In this document: positions 24,412 to 32,901 of the stretch, in pieces
Layout: each line of letters opens with the position of its first letter
How positions within the stretch are numbered: position 1 is the stretch's first letter
Program-made: the position numbers and the translations under genes
The notes under the pieces: model-generated
What the model was told of the DNA's origin: nothing
The model's database searches: none
Seen by the model: the letters and a program-made list of their open reading frames with translations, nothing else
Source: Hyphomicrobiales bacterium
GTDB taxonomy: Bacteria > Pseudomonadota > Alphaproteobacteria > Rhizobiales > Beijerinckiaceae
Length of the DNA stretch: 46,952 nucleotides
Assembly: GCA_025356415.1 (NCBI GenBank)
Contig: JANXTB010000173.1
Coordinates: forward strand, 1 to 46,952
Reading direction: 5' to 3'

Positions 24412-25092
24412 ATGGGCCATAACAACATGTCGACACGCGCCGAACAGCTTGCCTCAGACATCGCCGACGCCATTCTGGCGGGCGTCTTTGCGCCAGGCGC
24501 GCGCCTTGATGAACAAGGCCTCGCCGATCGCTATGGCGTGTCGCGCACGCCTGTGCGCGAGGCGCTTCGTCTTCTCGGACATACTGGCCTCGTCGAAATT
24601 CGTCCGCGTCGCGGCGCGACAGTCGCCGAGATGACAGCCGAGCGCGTGGACGAAATGTTTGTCGCCATGGGCGAGATCGAAGCGACATGCGCGCGCCTTT
24701 GCGCGCTCGGCATGACGCCGATCGACCGCCGCCGGTTGGAAGCGCTGCATGAGCGCATGGGCCAGATGGTGAAGAAGCGCAACGAGCCCGATTATGCGGA
24801 AGCCAACATCGCTTTTCACTCGGCAATTTACGCGGGCACGCATAATTCATTGCTGATAGAAATCGCCACAAGCTTGCGCCGTCGCCTGTCGCCATTTCGT
24901 CGCGCGCAATTTCGTGCCCCCGGGCGCCTCGCGCTTTCACATGCCGAGCATGATGGCGTAGTGAAAGCCATCCTGCGCGGCGATGCGGCGGAAGCGCATT
25001 GCGCGATGCTGCGCCACGTCAATCTGGTCGAAAATGCTTACGAGCAGGTGAGCGCCACAGCGACGCGCCGCCCCCGCCGCGCGACTAAATAG
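24412..25092 (+). CDS. GntR-family transcriptional regulator, FCD domain
   Basis: A 226-residue regulator. The winged helix is at about 10-70, with the GntR hallmark SRTPVREALRLL at 44-55. The FCD effector domain runs from about 77 to 210, with metal-site-like histidines in NIAFHSAIY, HAEHDGVV and HCAMLRHV. ATG 24412 is chosen, with a weak AAGAG-type site. GTG 24385 and ATG 24427 are alternatives. Divergent from the DppA-AtzE block, which it probably represses until a carboxylate effector appears. Confidence 0.92.
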   Translation: MGHNNMSTRAEQLASDIADAILAGVFAPGARLDEQGLADRYGVSRTPVREALRLLGHTGLVEIRPRRGATVAEMTAERVDEMFVAMGEIEATCARLCALGMTPIDRRRLEALHERMGQMVKKRNEPDYAEANIAFHSAIYAGTHNSLLIEIATSLRRRLSPFRRAQFRAPGRLALSHAEHDGVVKAILRGDAAEAHCAMLRHVNLVENAYEQVSATATRRPRRATK

Positions 25093-25169
25093 GCGGAAAA
25101 CAAACACCAGTTGCCAAGCCGCGCGCGCCAATCCAGAATTCAACATGACCTTTGAATGACGAGGCGATG

Positions 25170-26183
25170 ATGCTGCGAGAATGGATGCGTTTCGGATTGG
25201 CGGCCTGCGTACTCGGCGCATCGCCCGCACTGGCGCAGGAGCCTTTCTACAAAGGCAAGACGATCAACATCATGGTCGGCTTCGGACCCGGCGGCGGCTA
25301 CGACCTCTACGCACGCCTGCTGGCCCGCGTGATGGGAAACCACATTCCCGGGACGCCCAATGTCGTCGTGCAGAACATGACCGGCGCAGGCGGCGTGCGC
25401 GCCGCCAACCACGTCTATGCGGCCGCGCCCAAGGACGGCACTTACATCGCGGGCGTCAACCAGGGCGCCGCCATGTTCCAGATGCTTGGCGGCAAGGGCG
25501 CGCAATACGATCCCGCGAAATTCGTCTGGCTCGGATCGATGGCCTATTCCAACAACACGGTCTACACGTGGCGCGCGTCAGGCATCACCAGCATCGACGA
25601 TGCAAAAAAGCGCGAAGTGTCTGTCGCGGGCTCTGGCGTGATCTCCGACGCCAACATCTACCCCGCGATTCTCAACGCGCTCGTGGGCACGAAATTCAAG
25701 ATCATCAACGGCTATGCCGGCACCAATGAGAGCAACCTCGCGCTGGAGCGCGGCGAAGTCGAGGGTCGCGGTGGCGGCGCCTACTCGAGCCTCGTCAGCA
25801 CCAAGCCCGATTGGCTGCGCGACAACAAGGTCGCGATCATCGCGCAGATCGGTTTCGAGAAAGAACCTGACCTGCCAGACACACCGCTGCTGCTCGATCT
25901 CGTCAAGACCGAGGAAGCGCGACAAATCGCGACTGTCGTGACGCTGCCGACCGCCATTGGCTACAACCATTGGGTAGCGCCGGAAGTCCCGGCCGACCGC
26001 GTGGAGATCTTGCGCAAGGCTTATACAGCGTCCTTGAAGGACCCCGAACTACTCGCCGACGCCAAGAAGCAGATGTTGGAGATCCGCCCGAAAACAGCGG
26101 ATGAACTGGATGCGCTGGTGAAAAAGGCCACGGCGGCGCCGCAGCCTGTGCTGGCTCAGACAGCGAAGATTCTGGAGTGGTGA
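25170..26183 (+). CDS. Bug/TctC-like substrate-binding protein (orphan, second copy)
   Basis: A 337-residue protein with a signal peptide (MRFGLAACVLGASPALA, about 5-21) and the Bug-fold opening INIMVGFGPGGGYDLYAR, then VVVQNMTGAGGVRAANHVY. ATG 25170 is preferred because GAGG lies 5 nt upstream; another ATG directly precedes it. It has diverged strongly from the Bug protein at 15832. No membrane subunits are nearby. It follows the GntR gene by 77 nt on the same strand and may be co-transcribed. Ligand unknown. Confidence 0.88.
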   Translation: MLREWMRFGLAACVLGASPALAQEPFYKGKTINIMVGFGPGGGYDLYARLLARVMGNHIPGTPNVVVQNMTGAGGVRAANHVYAAAPKDGTYIAGVNQGAAMFQMLGGKGAQYDPAKFVWLGSMAYSNNTVYTWRASGITSIDDAKKREVSVAGSGVISDANIYPAILNALVGTKFKIINGYAGTNESNLALERGEVEGRGGGAYSSLVSTKPDWLRDNKVAIIAQIGFEKEPDLPDTPLLLDLVKTEEARQIATVVTLPTAIGYNHWVAPEVPADRVEILRKAYTASLKDPELLADAKKQMLEIRPKTADELDALVKKATAAPQPVLAQTAKILEW

Positions 26184-26190
26184 TCACGCC

Positions 26191-26267
26191 GTCATTGCGA
26201 GGAGCGTAAGCGAAGCAATCCAGATGGGCGCAACGCCTCTGGATTGCTTCGCTTCGCTCGCAATGAC
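26191..26267. repeat. Palindromic intergenic repeat, copy 2
   Basis: Inverted repeat with ends GTCATTGCGAG and CTCGCAATGAC, between the converging Bug gene and the large Mo-hydroxylase subunit. It fills almost the whole 86-nt gap. The right arm is identical over 28 nt to copy 1 while the middle differs, as expected of a mobile or amplified palindromic element. Probably a bidirectional transcript end. Confidence 0.85.
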
Positions 26268-26269
26268 TG

Positions 26270-28573
26270 TCATACCTTCGCGCGCGCGTCCTCGATCATT
26301 TCCCACACGCGCGACGGCGATAGCGGCAACACATTCGGCTTCACGCCGAAGGATGACAGAGCATTCGCCACCGCGTTCGCGACAACGCCGCCAACCGGAA
26401 TGATGCCGCCCTCGCCCGCGCCCTTGGCGCCGAGCGGATTGGTGGGCGACGGCCAGTTTTCCAGCGAGTGACAGCGCACGACAGGATAATCGCTTGCGAG
26501 CGGCACAAGATAATCGGCGAGCGAGCCGACCATCAGCTGGCCTTCGTCGTTGTAGACGAGCTCTTCCGAGAAGACCGAGCCAAAGCCCTGCACGGCAGCG
26601 CCCATCACCTGTCCGTGCAGCGTCATCGAATTGATGATGCGCCCGACATCGTCGGCCACCACATAGTCGACGATCTCGACATGACCCGTGCCAGCATCCA
26701 CAGCGACGTGCGCGAAGGATGAACCGTAAGTGTAGGTCGGCGTCTGGTTCTTGAAGGAGCCATCGACGTTGATGCCGTCCGCAATAACTTCCGACAGCGG
26801 CACAGAGCGCCCATCAGCGGTTCGCGCAACGCCCTCCGAGACAGTCACTTCTTCAATGGTAACGCCGAGCCGCGCAGCCGCATGCGTGCGGAACGCCGCC
26901 AGGAATTTCTTCGCGGCGTCGAGCACGGCGGAGCCGCCCATCACCGTCGCGCGCGAGCCGAACGAACCCCAGCCTTCCTTGAGGTAGGTGGTCGAGCCGT
27001 GGAAGACCACGATCCGGTCCATCGGCAGCTCAAGGTAATCGGCCGCAATCTGCGACAGGATCGTCTCAAGTCCCTGCCCGATCGCGGATGATCCAGCATA
27101 AAGCCCGACTTTTCCATCGGCGTGCAGTTCCATCCGCACGTTCTCCTGCGGACCCGATGCGCCACCCTCGATGAACGAGCCTATGGCGATGCCGTGATAT
27201 CGGCCATCGATCAACGTCCCTTGCAGCGCAGACTTTTCCGCCCATTTGGAATCGTGCACCACGAGCTCGAACGGCTCGAGATGATGACCGGAGTCGCATT
27301 GCGTTTCGGCGCGCCCGTCGCTCGGCAAGACGGTTGCGAGCGGATAAGGCATTTCCGTATGCGTCAGCAAATTGCGCCGGCGAATTTCGAGGCGATCAAT
27401 GCCAAGCCCGGCCGCCGCCTGGTCCATCAATCTCTCGATGAAGAAGCAACCCTCGTAGCGGCCAGGGCCGCGATAGGTGCCGGCCGGCGTCTTGTTGGAG
27501 ACGAAAGCATAAGCATCTAGATGAATGGCGGGAACGCGGTAGGGACCCGACATGAATTGCGCGGCGTTGCGCACCGGCGTCATGCCGTTGGGCCGCACAT
27601 AGGCGCCGATATTGATATAGAGCGAACCGCGCATACCGAGGATCACGCCATCCTTGCGGAAGGCGAGCTCGACATCCGATGAGCATTCGCGCGAATGGCC
27701 GATGGCCATCAAATGTTCGCGCCGATCCTCGATCCATTTCACCGGATGGCCGAATTTCCGCGCGCCGAATGCGACGAGATAATCCTCCGGATAAAACTCG
27801 CCGCGCGCGCCGAAGCCGCCGCCGACGTCGAGCTCGATGTAATCCACCGCCTCTTCAGGGAGCTTCATCATCTTGGCCATCGCCTTGCGATTGAAGAACG
27901 GCAGTTTCGCCGCGCCCGATACGCTGAGCTTGCCGAGCTTCGCATCCCATTCCGCCAGCAATCCGCGCGTCTCCATGGGCAGCGCAGTCTGGCGCTGCGT
28001 GTAGAACGTGTCGCGAATGACGTAATCGGCCGCAGCGAACGCAGCGTCCGCATCACCCTTGTCGGCGTTGAAAACTGTCGGAACGTTTGTCTTCACATCC
28101 TCGAACAGCAGCACCTTGTCAGACATCGCCGCTTCGCGTTCGATCACCGGCGGAAGCGTCTCGATGTCGAGCACGATTGCCGCCAGCGCGTCTTCCGCAA
28201 GCTCCGCGCTTTCAGCGAGAACCATGGCGACTGGCTCGCCAAAATAACGCACCTTCTCGCGCGCGATGATCGGCTGTGCATATGGCCCAATCGTCGGGTT
28301 CGGGCGGCGGAAGGGAATCGTCGGGATATCGCCTTCGATGTCATTTGCAGTCACGACCGCATGCACGCCGGCCATCACCAGCGCCGCGCTCGCGTCGATC
28401 TTTCGAATGCGGCCATGCGCGATGGGCGAGCGCAGGAAAGCGGCGTGCCACTGCCCCGGGCGCGACACATCGTCGAGATACTGGCCCTCGCCGCGCAGGA
28501 AGCGATAATCCTCGACGCGCTCGATGTGCCCGCCGATGTAGGTGTTTTGTGCGTGGTGGCTGGCGGGCTTCAT
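26270..28573 (-). CDS. Molybdopterin-binding large subunit, xanthine dehydrogenase/CoxL family (set 1)
   Basis: A 767-residue large subunit of a molybdenum hydroxylase. Seen: N-terminal hammerhead part (VEDYRFLRGEGQYLDD), the cofactor loop DVGGGFGARGEFYPED at 249-264, active-site loop RGPGRYEG at 368-375, and the catalytic Glu721 in GAKGAGEGG. The AYRCSFR loop of true CO dehydrogenase is absent, so it should hydroxylate an organic ring or aldehyde. ATG 28573 overlaps the 2Fe-2S gene stop (ATGA). Last gene of the 13-gene run, ending 2 nt before the palindromic repeat. Confidence 0.92.
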   Translation of the reverse strand: MKPASHHAQNTYIGGHIERVEDYRFLRGEGQYLDDVSRPGQWHAAFLRSPIAHGRIRKIDASAALVMAGVHAVVTANDIEGDIPTIPFRRPNPTIGPYAQPIIAREKVRYFGEPVAMVLAESAELAEDALAAIVLDIETLPPVIEREAAMSDKVLLFEDVKTNVPTVFNADKGDADAAFAAADYVIRDTFYTQRQTALPMETRGLLAEWDAKLGKLSVSGAAKLPFFNRKAMAKMMKLPEEAVDYIELDVGGGFGARGEFYPEDYLVAFGARKFGHPVKWIEDRREHLMAIGHSRECSSDVELAFRKDGVILGMRGSLYINIGAYVRPNGMTPVRNAAQFMSGPYRVPAIHLDAYAFVSNKTPAGTYRGPGRYEGCFFIERLMDQAAAGLGIDRLEIRRRNLLTHTEMPYPLATVLPSDGRAETQCDSGHHLEPFELVVHDSKWAEKSALQGTLIDGRYHGIAIGSFIEGGASGPQENVRMELHADGKVGLYAGSSAIGQGLETILSQIAADYLELPMDRIVVFHGSTTYLKEGWGSFGSRATVMGGSAVLDAAKKFLAAFRTHAAARLGVTIEEVTVSEGVARTADGRSVPLSEVIADGINVDGSFKNQTPTYTYGSSFAHVAVDAGTGHVEIVDYVVADDVGRIINSMTLHGQVMGAAVQGFGSVFSEELVYNDEGQLMVGSLADYLVPLASDYPVVRCHSLENWPSPTNPLGAKGAGEGGIIPVGGVVANAVANALSSFGVKPNVLPLSPSRVWEMIEDARAKV

Positions 28574-29049
28574 TTGTCACCTCGCGCCTGCTGATAAGAC
28601 GCGCGCGCATCGAGAGCCGCCTCGATGATCGGGACGTAGCCGGTGCACCGACAAATGTTGCCAGAGATCACGTCGCGAATGCGCTCCTCACTCGCGTCGG
28701 GCTCTTCGCTCAGCAGCGCATGAAGCGTCGTCAACATGCCCGGTGTGCAGAAGCCGCATTGCAGGGCATGATGATGCTTGAAGGCTTCCTGCAAAGGCGT
28801 CAGCCCCTCTTCGAGCGACAGGCCTTCGACAGTGGTCACGCTGGCGCCTTGCGCTTGCACTGCAAGCATGAGGCAGCCGCGCACGGCGTCGCCGTTGACG
28901 ATCACGGTGCATGCGCCGCACACGCCGTGCTCACAACCAATATGCGTGCCGGTGAGATGAAGTTCATGGCGCAGGCAATCGGCAAGCGTCATGCGCGGCG
29001 TGACGTCGGCCGACACCGCGGCTCCGTTGACAGTAAAAGTAACTTTCAT
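28570..29049 (-). CDS. 2Fe-2S small subunit of Mo hydroxylase (set 1)
   Basis: A 159-residue two-cluster ferredoxin subunit. Plant-type cluster cysteines are C39, C44, C47 and C59. The C-terminal cluster uses C98, C101, C133 and C135 (CGFC and CRC). Length and spacing are those of CoxS. It passes electrons from the Mo centre to the FAD subunit. GGAAGG upstream of ATG 29049; 2 nt after the FAD subunit stop. Confidence 0.94.
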   Translation of the reverse strand: MKVTFTVNGAAVSADVTPRMTLADCLRHELHLTGTHIGCEHGVCGACTVIVNGDAVRGCLMLAVQAQGASVTTVEGLSLEEGLTPLQEAFKHHHALQCGFCTPGMLTTLHALLSEEPDASEERIRDVISGNICRCTGYVPIIEAALDARASYQQARGDK

Positions 29050-29051
29050 GA

Positions 29052-29918
29052 TCAGGCCTTCCGATTGGCTGCAGCGTTCAACGCGCGGCTCAGGAGGGTG
29101 CCGACGAGCGCCTTGCGATAGCGTGCGCTCGCGTGAATATCGCCGTTGGGATCGACCTCGGCGGAAGCAGCTGCCGTGGCGTCTGCGATCGTCGCATCAT
29201 CGATCTTTCGGCCATTGAGAACAGCCTCGGCTTTCGTCAGCCGCAGCGGCGTATCGCCAACCGAGATGGCGCCGATATGCGCATTCTGCGCGAGACCCGA
29301 TGCATCCACATCGTAAAACGCAGCGACACCCGCGAGCGCGAAATCGCCGCGACGGCGGGAAAATTCCTGGAATCCCCAACGCCGCGTCGCGGGCCAGGCC
29401 GGCAGCAACACGGAGACGATGATCTCGTCACTCTCCAGCGACGTCATCAGCGGCCCGATGAAAAGGTCGCCCGCGCGAATGGATCGCTTGCCCTTGGCGC
29501 CGACGACGTCAATCACCGCGTCGCACGTCAGCGCAATAGTCGGCATTTCCGCAGCCGGATCGGCATGCGCCAGCGACCCGCCAACCGTGCCGCGATTGCG
29601 GATCTGGTAATGCGCCACATGCTCGATCGCTTCCGGCAACAGCGCTAGCGCCGTCTTCAAACCGGCATGGTCAAGAATATCACGCCAGCGCACCATCGCG
29701 CCCAGCCGCACGCCCTCGGCGCCGATCTCAATCTTGTTGAGGCCTGGAATGTTGCGCAGGTCGACAAGCATCGAGGGCTCGGCAAGGCGGAACGCCATCA
29801 CCGGCACAAAGCTTTGCCCGCCCGCAATCGGTCGCGCCATGCCGTCACCGGCAACCAGCAGCGCAATGGCCTCGTCGAGAGTGCCCGGCGCCTCATACTC
29901 AAAGTGAGGAAGTTTCAT
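29052..29918 (-). CDS. FAD-binding medium subunit of Mo hydroxylase (set 1)
   Basis: A 288-residue CoxM-type flavoprotein. FAD-binding elements are AGGQSFVPVMAFRLA at about 37-51 and the NRGTVGGSLAHADPAAE at about 107-123. The C-terminal CO_deh_flav_C domain follows from about 180. No cysteine-rich insert is present, which excludes a 4-hydroxybenzoyl-CoA reductase-type subunit. Starts 27 nt after the Pht5-like gene with GGGAGGAG upstream. Confidence 0.92.
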   Translation of the reverse strand: MKLPHFEYEAPGTLDEAIALLVAGDGMARPIAGGQSFVPVMAFRLAEPSMLVDLRNIPGLNKIEIGAEGVRLGAMVRWRDILDHAGLKTALALLPEAIEHVAHYQIRNRGTVGGSLAHADPAAEMPTIALTCDAVIDVVGAKGKRSIRAGDLFIGPLMTSLESDEIIVSVLLPAWPATRRWGFQEFSRRRGDFALAGVAAFYDVDASGLAQNAHIGAISVGDTPLRLTKAEAVLNGRKIDDATIADATAAASAEVDPNGDIHASARYRKALVGTLLSRALNAAANRKA

Positions 29919-29945
29919 TTTCTTCTTTCTCCTCCCGAGGGCGCG

Positions 29946-30935
29946 TCAGACGCGGAACACATGGCCGCGCTTGCGGCCTTGCGAGACGTCGAGAAACAAA
30001 TCATCGAGCGACATGCGCCGGTTCGTCAGGCCCTGCTCATGCGCGAACATGGACAGCATCTCAAGCTGCTTCACATTCTTGTCGGTCAATCCATTTTCCC
30101 ACGGATCGGGCCCGAGCAAAGCCTCCTGCTCTTCCCACGCTTCACGATACCAGGCGAGCGGCACGATGCGGGGATTCTCCATCCGCTTCATCGCCACATC
30201 TTTCGCCTTGTTGAAAGCATGGAACAGATTTATCGGCACCCACGGATATTTCTCGACGATCTCGCGCTTGATCCCCATCGTGTGCATGATCGGAAAAATT
30301 TCCGTGCGCTTGTAAAAAGCCATTTCCTCTTCCTTGTAATTGGGAAAGAGGCGCCCGACGCGCGGGTCCTTGTCGATCAGCGGCTGGATGAGATCAGGAT
30401 GGATGAGCGCATCGATCTCACCTTCCGCCAGCATCTTTTCAATCGACTGGTCGTCGCGGATCTTCTGGAGCTTCAAGCCTTCGGGCTTTGTGAACTCAAT
30501 CGATTCATCGAGCTCCGTGAACCACTCGATCGACTTGAAAGGCACGCCATATTCATGATCGAGAAGGCCGCGCAGCCACAGGATCGCGGTCGACTGATAT
30601 TGCTTGAGGCCAATCCTCTTGCCGATCAGGTCGCTTGGCTTGGTGATGCCTTTCGACGTGTTGATGAAAATGAAGCCGTGGCGGAACCGGCGATGCAGGA
30701 AGACCGGAATTGCCTCGAAGCCGAAGTCCTTGTCCTTGGCGGCGATGTAGGACGAGCACGAGACTTCCGCGACATCGAAATCCTGATTGCGCAGGAAGCG
30801 CCAATGGCGCGTGGTCGAATCCATCTGCGTCAGAACGTTCAGCTCGATGCCATCGGCCTTCACGGAGCCGTCCTGCAACGCGCGGGTGGTTTCGTAATCT
30901 CCCACTGCGAGCGTCAATTCAAGTTTCTTGCTCAT
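29946..30935 (-). CDS. 4,5-dihydroxyphthalate decarboxylase (Pht5)-family protein
   Basis: A 329-residue cytoplasmic protein with the periplasmic-binding-protein fold but no signal peptide. The N-terminus LELTLAVGDYETTRAL and the segment GLKQYQSTAILWLRGLL, followed by EYGVPFKSIEWF, are characteristic of proteins annotated as 4,5-dihydroxyphthalate decarboxylase (NMT1/THI5-like superfamily). ATG 30935 has GGGGAG 6 nt upstream, which decides against the longer frame. Family membership is clear, but true decarboxylase activity is proved for few members and many homologues sit beside Mo hydroxylases with unknown substrates. Confidence 0.82.
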   Translation of the reverse strand: MSKKLELTLAVGDYETTRALQDGSVKADGIELNVLTQMDSTTRHWRFLRNQDFDVAEVSCSSYIAAKDKDFGFEAIPVFLHRRFRHGFIFINTSKGITKPSDLIGKRIGLKQYQSTAILWLRGLLDHEYGVPFKSIEWFTELDESIEFTKPEGLKLQKIRDDQSIEKMLAEGEIDALIHPDLIQPLIDKDPRVGRLFPNYKEEEMAFYKRTEIFPIMHTMGIKREIVEKYPWVPINLFHAFNKAKDVAMKRMENPRIVPLAWYREAWEEQEALLGPDPWENGLTDKNVKQLEMLSMFAHEQGLTNRRMSLDDLFLDVSQGRKRGHVFRV

Positions 30936-30962
30936 ACCCAACTCCCCGCGCATTCATTTTGA

Positions 30963-31883
30963 TTATGATATCGAACTGATCCGGCGCACTGGCTTCGCCT
31001 GCGTATCCGTAACGGCCAGCAGGTTTCTCAAATAAGCGCTCGCGGCATGGCCTTTCAAAGCCGTGCTCCACATGTCCTTCACGGCCTTCTCATGCAGCGT
31101 AAGAGCCTCAGGCGCCGATGTGATCATGGCGACGCCGACGCGCACATTCGGATGCTCGCCGAGACGGAACGGGCTTATCGACAGGATCTTGCGGTCCGGC
31201 TGGCGAAAGATCTGGAAGCCGGTCTGCGGTAGCGTGTCAGTGACGAGCCCGATCTGGATGCCGATCGGATCTTCCTCGATGAGGCGTGCAAAATATTCCA
31301 CTTCGGCGCGCGCCAGCATGCGGCGGCGCTGCTGCTCATCTTCCGGGATCAGCGTCTTGCCGGTGAAGCCGTTGCGTAGCAACCGCTCGATTTCCAACGC
31401 TGACATCAGGTTGACGATGGCGGGCTTGCGCTTGCGATAGGTTTCCTTGCGTTGCCGCAGGATCTCGAGGATGGCCGCGACATCGGCCAGCGCGCGTTCG
31501 CGATTGGGTAGGTCCGCCGGAATACTTTCGCGCAGCATTTCCTCGAGCACGCTCTGGAAAGAATCCGACGAGAGCAGAAACGAAATTGGCCCGGCGAGCA
31601 CGATGATGTGCTCCGCCGTTTCCTCGATTTGCCGCATCCGCTCGAAATAAGCGACGGCTGACGAGATATATTCGATGCCAACGCCGAGCAGCGTCGGAAT
31701 GGAAACTTCGAGTAGTTCGGCAAGTCGCTCGATCGTTTCAATCTTGGCGAGCTCGCCTTTCTCGAAGCGGTAGAGCGCTGTTCGTGAAATACCGATCGAG
31801 CGCGCGACTTCGTCTGCGCTCAGGCCGGAGCCAAGGCGGAATGCTTTCAGCCTCTGACCAATTTCATCGTAGCGGAACGCCAT
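30963..31883 (-). CDS. XRE-family transcriptional regulator with large C-terminal domain
   Basis: A 306-residue protein. The N-terminal helix-turn-helix at about 7-62 has the XRE pattern (GLSADEVARSIGISRTALYRFE, quoted only as the region 20-41). The remaining about 240 residues form a separate domain that I cannot name; it carries R/E-rich helices and a beta-rich end. Starts at ATG 31883 with AGGGAGGGGG upstream. It sits in the middle of the 13-gene run rather than at its edge, so it is co-expressed with the enzymes it may regulate. Likely a ligand-responsive repressor or activator of the run. Confidence 0.85.
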   Translation of the reverse strand: MAFRYDEIGQRLKAFRLGSGLSADEVARSIGISRTALYRFEKGELAKIETIERLAELLEVSIPTLLGVGIEYISSAVAYFERMRQIEETAEHIIVLAGPISFLLSSDSFQSVLEEMLRESIPADLPNRERALADVAAILEILRQRKETYRKRKPAIVNLMSALEIERLLRNGFTGKTLIPEDEQQRRRMLARAEVEYFARLIEEDPIGIQIGLVTDTLPQTGFQIFRQPDRKILSISPFRLGEHPNVRVGVAMITSAPEALTLHEKAVKDMWSTALKGHAASAYLRNLLAVTDTQAKPVRRISSIS

Positions 31884-31896
31884 GGCGGCCCCCTCC

Positions 31897-32889
31897 CTAA
31901 GCGCGCGGCAACAGGACGATGCGTCCTGCCGTCTGCCGCTGTTCGATCTTGTTCAAGCCCGTCTTGAAGTCATCGAGAAGCAAGGTTTCGAACGGCAAAG
32001 CCTTCAGCTTGCCGCTTTCGAACAGGCCGAAAACCTCTGCGTAGCAATCAGCGACGCGCGCTGGCATGCGCTTGCGATAGTCGCTGACCTGCAGGCCGCT
32101 GACTTCGATGTTTTTCACCAGCACATAATTCATCTTGAGCGAGGGGATGCGTCCAGCCGCAAAACCAATCACAACAAGACGCCCGCACCAGGCGAGCGCG
32201 CGCACAGCGGCGTCGAAGAAATCGCCGCCCAGCATGTCGAGCACGATGTCAGCGCCCTTGCCGCCATTGCACGCATAAACCTGCGCGCGTAAATTCTCGT
32301 GCAGGTCGGGCGCGGAAAGGTCGATGATCTCGTCAGCCCCGGCGCCGCGCACCATTTGCGCCTTGTCCATGTTGGCGATGGCGCCAAGCACGCGCGCGCC
32401 CATCGCTTTGGCAAGTTGCACCGACGCAAGTCCGACACCGCCGCTGGCGCCAAGCACCACCACCGTTTCGCCCTCGCGGAGACGCGCACGCTCTCGCAGC
32501 CCAAACCATGATGTGTCGTAGACGAGCGATGATGCCGCCGCTTCCGGAAAGCTCATCTTGTCAGGCAGGCGATAACAGGATTTGGCGTCGACCGCGCAAA
32601 GCTGCGCATAACCGCCGGCCTCCGCCATCGCGAGAACACGGTCGCCGATGGCGACATTCGTCACGCCTTGTCCAAGACTTCGCACGATGCCCGCAGGCCC
32701 CTTGCCGGGCGTGAAAGGCAGCGGGGGCAGAAATTGATACTTGCCGCCGATGACCAGCAGATCGACGAAATTCAGCGGCGCAGCGTGAACTTCGATGACC
32801 ACCTGACCGGGCGCCCCGACTGGATCGGCGACCTCAGCGACGCTCGCCTTCTCAAACGAACCAAATTCCGTGACCTGAACCGCGCGCAT
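31897..32889 (-). CDS. Zinc-free MDR oxidoreductase (NADPH:quinone reductase-like)
   Basis: A 330-residue medium-chain reductase. The coenzyme motif GASGGVG is at 147-153, and the N-terminal substrate region NFVDLLVIGGKYQ at about 40-52 matches quinone oxidoreductases and enoyl-thioester reductases of this group. Zinc-binding cysteines are absent. With a CoA ligase immediately upstream, a role in reducing an enoyl-CoA-type intermediate is as plausible as quinone reduction. GGAG before ATG 32889; stop TAG. Confidence 0.9.
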   Translation of the reverse strand: MRAVQVTEFGSFEKASVAEVADPVGAPGQVVIEVHAAPLNFVDLLVIGGKYQFLPPLPFTPGKGPAGIVRSLGQGVTNVAIGDRVLAMAEAGGYAQLCAVDAKSCYRLPDKMSFPEAAASSLVYDTSWFGLRERARLREGETVVVLGASGGVGLASVQLAKAMGARVLGAIANMDKAQMVRGAGADEIIDLSAPDLHENLRAQVYACNGGKGADIVLDMLGGDFFDAAVRALAWCGRLVVIGFAAGRIPSLKMNYVLVKNIEVSGLQVSDYRKRMPARVADCYAEVFGLFESGKLKALPFETLLLDDFKTGLNKIEQRQTAGRIVLLPRA

Positions 32890-32901
32890 GGATGTCTCCG
32901 T

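Noticed and set aside
29667-30962. 431-codon plus-strand frame over the Pht5-like gene
   Set aside because: Shadow of the minus-strand gene, which has a good ribosome site and family features.
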